Source: Pelobates cultripes (Eukaryota > Chordata > Amphibia > Anura > Pelobatidae). Taken from it: 64,000 nucleotides of DNA. The stretch spans positions 19,847,673-19,911,672 of the forward strand of contig OW240918.1 of the NCBI GenBank assembly GCA_933207985.1, in the 5' to 3' direction. Of this stretch, positions 60,001 to 64,000 are shown piece after piece. A program made the position numbers and the translations under genes. Numbering within the stretch: position 1 is the stretch's first letter; each line of letters opens with the position of its first letter. Below the pieces are notes generated by a model. It was not told where the DNA came from. It did not search any database and saw only the letters and a list, made by a program, of their open reading frames with translations.

Positions 60001-60857
60001 AAATAATTCTACTGAATTTTATTTTCAATGAACCTAAAGCTGTCTAGTTGGAACTCTCTGGCTATTCTTAAACAGCCAACTCCACTAATTAATAGTTATC
60101 TCGACAATGCAATGATTTATATTTACTGCAGAATTTGTTGGTTGATTGTCATTAAGCCATTTTTCTGGACTGGGTTTGGGCCTTTAAAAGTAATAAAAAT
60201 TAATACTAGAATAAGTCATCGAAGTGTTATATTCATAAGTGTAGGTGAAACTGCACCTTTAATTATCACTTCTAAATATGAAAATAGATTACTAAAAACA
60301 CTACTAGCATGTATTTCGCATACTGAAATATTGCATATTTTCAAAGTGTGACTGCATTGAGGAATTGCTTTTACTTGGAATTTTAAACAATGTTCTTCAA
60401 TTGATTTCTAGAGTTCATTGGGTTAATATTCATAAGGTTGCAGGTGTCCAATCTTTCATTGGTATAATGACAATACTAAGCACTTAAACCATTAGATTGT
60501 CATATTACAGTAAAATAATTGGCCTTCTGGAAGAATTATTGTTCTTTTTACACGTTTTTCTAGTTCAGTGTACCACATTTGTCTTTTTTTCTAAAAGAAC
60601 CTATACTTTACACAATGGAAAATAAATTTGTCTTTTTCTATATAACAAAGAATGCAAAATCTGCTTCTGTGTTTAATGACATAACAAAATGCTATCAATC
60701 TGTTATCACCAATTACATAACAATATGCATACTATTTCTAAAAGAAACAATATAATTAGCATTTCAAGATTGGTTTTGTATTTACATTTCACAAACTGAA
60801 ATACTCCTGTTAATGAATGAAAACATTCCGGCATTTAATTATGCATTTTTTAATAAT
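57061..60857. other. AT-rich intron-like sequence
   Basis: No exon or clear transposon is recognised. A perfect 29-bp tandem duplication (TAAGCCCAAAACAAGAAGCA...) lies at 58389-58446. Open frames here are short and unrecognised. Confidence 0.4.
58389..58446. repeat. 29-bp tandem duplication
   Basis: TAAGCCCAAAACAAGAAGCA plus nine bases is repeated twice without change, a recent replication-slippage event. Confidence 0.9.
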
Positions 60858-61030
60858 TAAGAATATGTGAAACTAAATTGCAAAAGCTGCAGATCCCTTG
60901 TTTGCAGCCTTTGCAAAGCCTCTCCTTCTTCCCCAGCCCAAACTTTATGTGGCTGTCCTAAAATAGCTCAATGAGAAGTCTTTGCAAGGCAGATGTTCTG
61001 GGCAATTGCTTGAGTCATGCTCCACTGAGC
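60858..61030. promoter_or_regulatory. Candidate conserved non-coding element
   Basis: This complex, repeat-free block in an AT-rich neighbourhood carries two TTTGCAA(A/G) phrases (TTTGCAAAGCC and TTTGCAAGGC) and balanced base content. Conservation is not testable here, so this is speculative. Confidence 0.2.
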
Positions 61031-64000
61031 TAACCAAGTAACATGACTGGTTGTCTAATTGACAGGCTGGTAGTTAATGTTTTTTGCTTTTTGTAAAATG
61101 AAAAAAAGAGAACACACTTTTCTGCTTCAGGTTTTTGGAATGTTTCTTTACTTGTGAAACACATTTTATTATCATTTTTCTGATTTTTTTTTAAATAAAA
61201 TCTGTGTGCGGATTTAATATATACCATAACATAGAACGCGCTAACAGTAGGCAAGGGTATTTCCTCTTTTCAGATTGTAGATTCATTTATTCACTGTGAG
61301 CCTTTTTTATAATGCATTATATTGTATCACTTTGGCTGTTATGATAAACTGATAGGAAGCCTATTATAATGTATTTCAGTTAGGAAGAAGCACTTGAAAG
61401 AAATTGGTTTTGCTATACACATGATGTGAAACAATCAATAGTACTTTAGTCTGACAAGCTCTGTCAATATTCATTGTTACAGTTCAGAAAGTCGTTAATA
61501 GATAGTTCTTCTACAACCAATGCTTTCAACACATGTGAAAAGTACTAAAATTTACCCTAGCAAGAATTAATTATAGGTAAACCCATGGGATTATATATAA
61601 ATGCTTTATTTTTGGGGGGGAATGGAATAAAAGTCATAAGAAGGTCTATATTGTCCCCTGAGACATCATCGAAGAACAAGTGATAAATCTGCCTAATGTT
61701 CAGTTTCATACAGAATGTGATCTAATGCAAAAACTTTTGCAGACTTTTCTTAAATGGAATGAATGCGACTTTCATCTCAAGTACTTAATATGTTTTCTAA
61801 TGAAATGGATCAATAGCTTTGATTTAAGATATTGATTGATTTAATATGACTAAGTAGAGGAAATGAGAGAAATGAAAGAAACTGTTCACTAAGTTTATGG
61901 ACTGTGGTATTCACAATACAAAATCCTGCTTTAGAAAAAAAAAACATTTAATCTTAATTGGTTATTTATTGTTTTAATTTGGATTATATTGAGAAACAAA
62001 AACAGGCACATTTATAGTTGATGGCTTCTTATCTTCAGTGGAACAATAAACTCAGCATTTTACAATTAAGAGCAATTAAGAGATGAGGTGTTTAATAAAT
62101 GCTCTATTTGTCAAGTGTGTACAAGGTTCCAAGGGACTTGTGGATATTCCAGTATAAGTCACATATGCTTTAAATATGTTTTATATTGAGCTTCTTTAAG
62201 CCTAAGGTTGTAAGAGACCTTTGCAAGATATTCTCCAAGTTTATTCCAAACTCGGTTCTTAATTTATAAATAAGACAGCTTGCTAAATATGCCACAGTAA
62301 AAAAACAATCAATGGGAAAAAGGGATTGACACATCTGAAATATTTAAGATTACCAACATAAGTTAGCTGATGAACATGATATAAAACATAACATTTATTA
62401 AAATCAGTATTTAGAATGAGAGACTATATAAGTGACTGTGTAATTGATTAGAGTAAATAAAAACAAGCAAATCCTTCTGGGGTTTGCAGTTTCATAAACC
62501 ATATCTTAAAAGGAGAGAATGTAATACTACCAAAATATATTTGGAAAATCTTATCAATATTGGTCATTAAATCCTCTCTTGCTGGGGGCACGTAACAGGA
62601 TCAGGCTACTAATTGTCCTACCAAATTCTGATAACTGGTTAAACTTGTAACCTGTACTATGTGAAATTCACCAAATTAATTCAGAAAGTGGTGATAATCT
62701 GACAGTGTACAACACAGTATGTAAAAACAATCATACAACACAGTATGTATAAACAATGATACAAGAATAAGCTATTTGAAGTATCATGGTGCCAAAGGCA
62801 ATTAAGTCACTCAAAGTAAAAATCGAATATGGATCTCAATTTTTGGTTAATATCTGGACTACACATGGGCTCTTTGTAAAAATCTTATTAAATGCACAAT
62901 TCATTACATCAACTTCCCTGTCTACTTGCCAGATTTTACCTGAAGGTTACCTGCCTAATTGATGGGTCAATATTTTCTTCTCTAGTAGAGGGATTGGTTT
63001 GTACCTGTATCCACACCTGACGCAAAGAGGAGCTGTCCACCTAGAATCATAGTCGCAGTGTCTGTCCAAAAATAATACCTTCCTAGCAGGCAGTTTTTCA
63101 TCAAAATCACTTTAGGCTAGTAGCAGCTATTTCCCCCATTTCCAAAAACACCGATGCAGATAGTTTACATGGAACTATAATACTCACTTACATAGAGACA
63201 GACAATGCAGTCTCATCTTTGGTCTTTTATTTATTTGCATGGAAAGGCTGGGATCTTGTTTAAGCTGACCTTAAAACCTCTGATAGAGCAATGGAGGTGA
63301 CTTCCTGCAACTTGCACAATTAAACAGAAGTTTATTGCACACCCAAATGAACATTTTATATATTGTTTAACTATGACTCAGTCACACACAGTCTATTGTC
63401 CTAAATATAAGACATACATTCAAATTGCAGTAGATAACCTCAGCAGGACACAAAATCTCAAGTCCTACAATACTAGAAAGCTGTAAAAGTTACTCGCCAT
63501 TGCAAGCCTTCAGGATCAGTGGCACACCAACTAGAGGTAAATGTCTATTTGCCAGGGCAGAATTTTTATCTGTCCACATGATCTGGGACCATGGCCTGAG
63601 GTTCATTCAAGTCCAAATCAAAGATACCCACAGTTTCTGGGCAATGGACTAGCCCACAAGCCTCCATGCATACCACACAGTCTTTCCCTGGCACGTGAGT
63701 GTTAAAAAAGGAGCAAAGTGTCTGTCTCTGGGACCCTGGCAAAAGAGACAATCTGAGTATTCACAAGATGGGGAATGGAGTGTATGTTATACCCTATGAG
63801 TGCAATAAACATTGTGTGAAACTCAGACCTGTTTTATATCCTCACATCTTTATGATGTAGGCTTGCCCAATCTAAACACCACTCAAAATTTCGCAAAATT
63901 TGCCACCTTCCTATTCAGCAAGAACAGTTTATAATATCAATAATAAATTTCATGACAAGAATATTTATTACAAGAAAACGTTAAACAAAAATAAAAAAAA
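61031..64000. other. AT-rich intron-like sequence to the window end
   Basis: No exon or clear transposon is recognised. A 28-bp imperfect duplication (ACAACACAGTATGTA.AAACAAT.AT) lies at 62708-62762. Confidence 0.4.

Noticed and set aside
1..64000. tRNA, rRNA or known microRNA genes
   Set aside because: No convincing tRNA B-box or cloverleaf, rRNA segment or recognisable microRNA seed-hairpin was found by eye. The hairpins at 6331 and 15077 lack supporting features.

Overview
The window is vertebrate nuclear DNA, most likely from a frog. The reasons are its AT-rich, repeat-laden non-coding sequence and its dense set of repeats of types I associate with anurans: TTAA-flanked elements starting TTAAAGGGACACT, CR1- and L2-type LINE tails, Penelope-like pieces, and Tc1 and hAT remnants. 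No prokaryotic gene organisation is present. The species cannot be named from the sequence alone.

The only host gene I can support is a plus-strand RhoGAP gene, best matched to ARHGAP15. Two internal exons are visible: 28087-28185 (33 codons, end of a PH domain) and 35808-35925 (39 codons plus one base, the linker after the PH domain). They join in frame through consensus splice sites. The rest of the window is then most simply intron: upstream to base 1, the 7.6 kb between the exons, and downstream to 64000. I found neither the preceding PH exon nor the following exon.

Layout. 1-2930: featureless intron. 2931-5520: a tandem pair of TTAA MITEs, a GC-richer retroelement-like tail and an old L2 fragment. 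8084-8433: a young-looking, palindromic hAT-type MITE with an 8-bp target duplication. 9505-10784: a CR1-type LINE fragment broken by a Penelope-like tail insertion. 11640-13095: an L2 tail split by a probable solo LTR. 16269-17235: an old repeat and a 20-bp CT-rich minisatellite. 19071-20671: a TIR element carrying a GT-rich minisatellite and three GC-rich palindromes in series. 20790-20922: a short hAT-type MITE. 21470-22125: a second CR1 fragment. 22589-25324: a 42-bp minisatellite, ending at a 100-base assembly gap. 25425-26106: a second GT-rich minisatellite. 26107-27810: a TTAA MITE remnant, then an element with a GC hairpin and a CA-rich minisatellite. 28087-35925: the two exons, with an internally deleted LINE-like insertion, a TTAA MITE, a Tc1 remnant and a palindromic insertion between them. 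36600-57060: scattered MITEs, CR1 and L2 tails, several inverted repeats, a composite TTAA element (51689-53722) with a perfect 117-bp palindrome inside it, and a Penelope-like C-terminal coding remnant (56847-56954). 57061-64000: mostly unique AT-rich intron.

The most interesting signal is structural. Several separate insertions (9625-9874, 34718-35461, 41770-42020, 52017-52266) consist of two copies of the same short tail in opposite orientation. Three of the four carry GATGA...GAAAC-like cores resembling the hammerhead motifs known from Penelope-like elements. No convincing new protein-coding system is present. The long open frames in the minisatellites are by-products of repeat periodicity.
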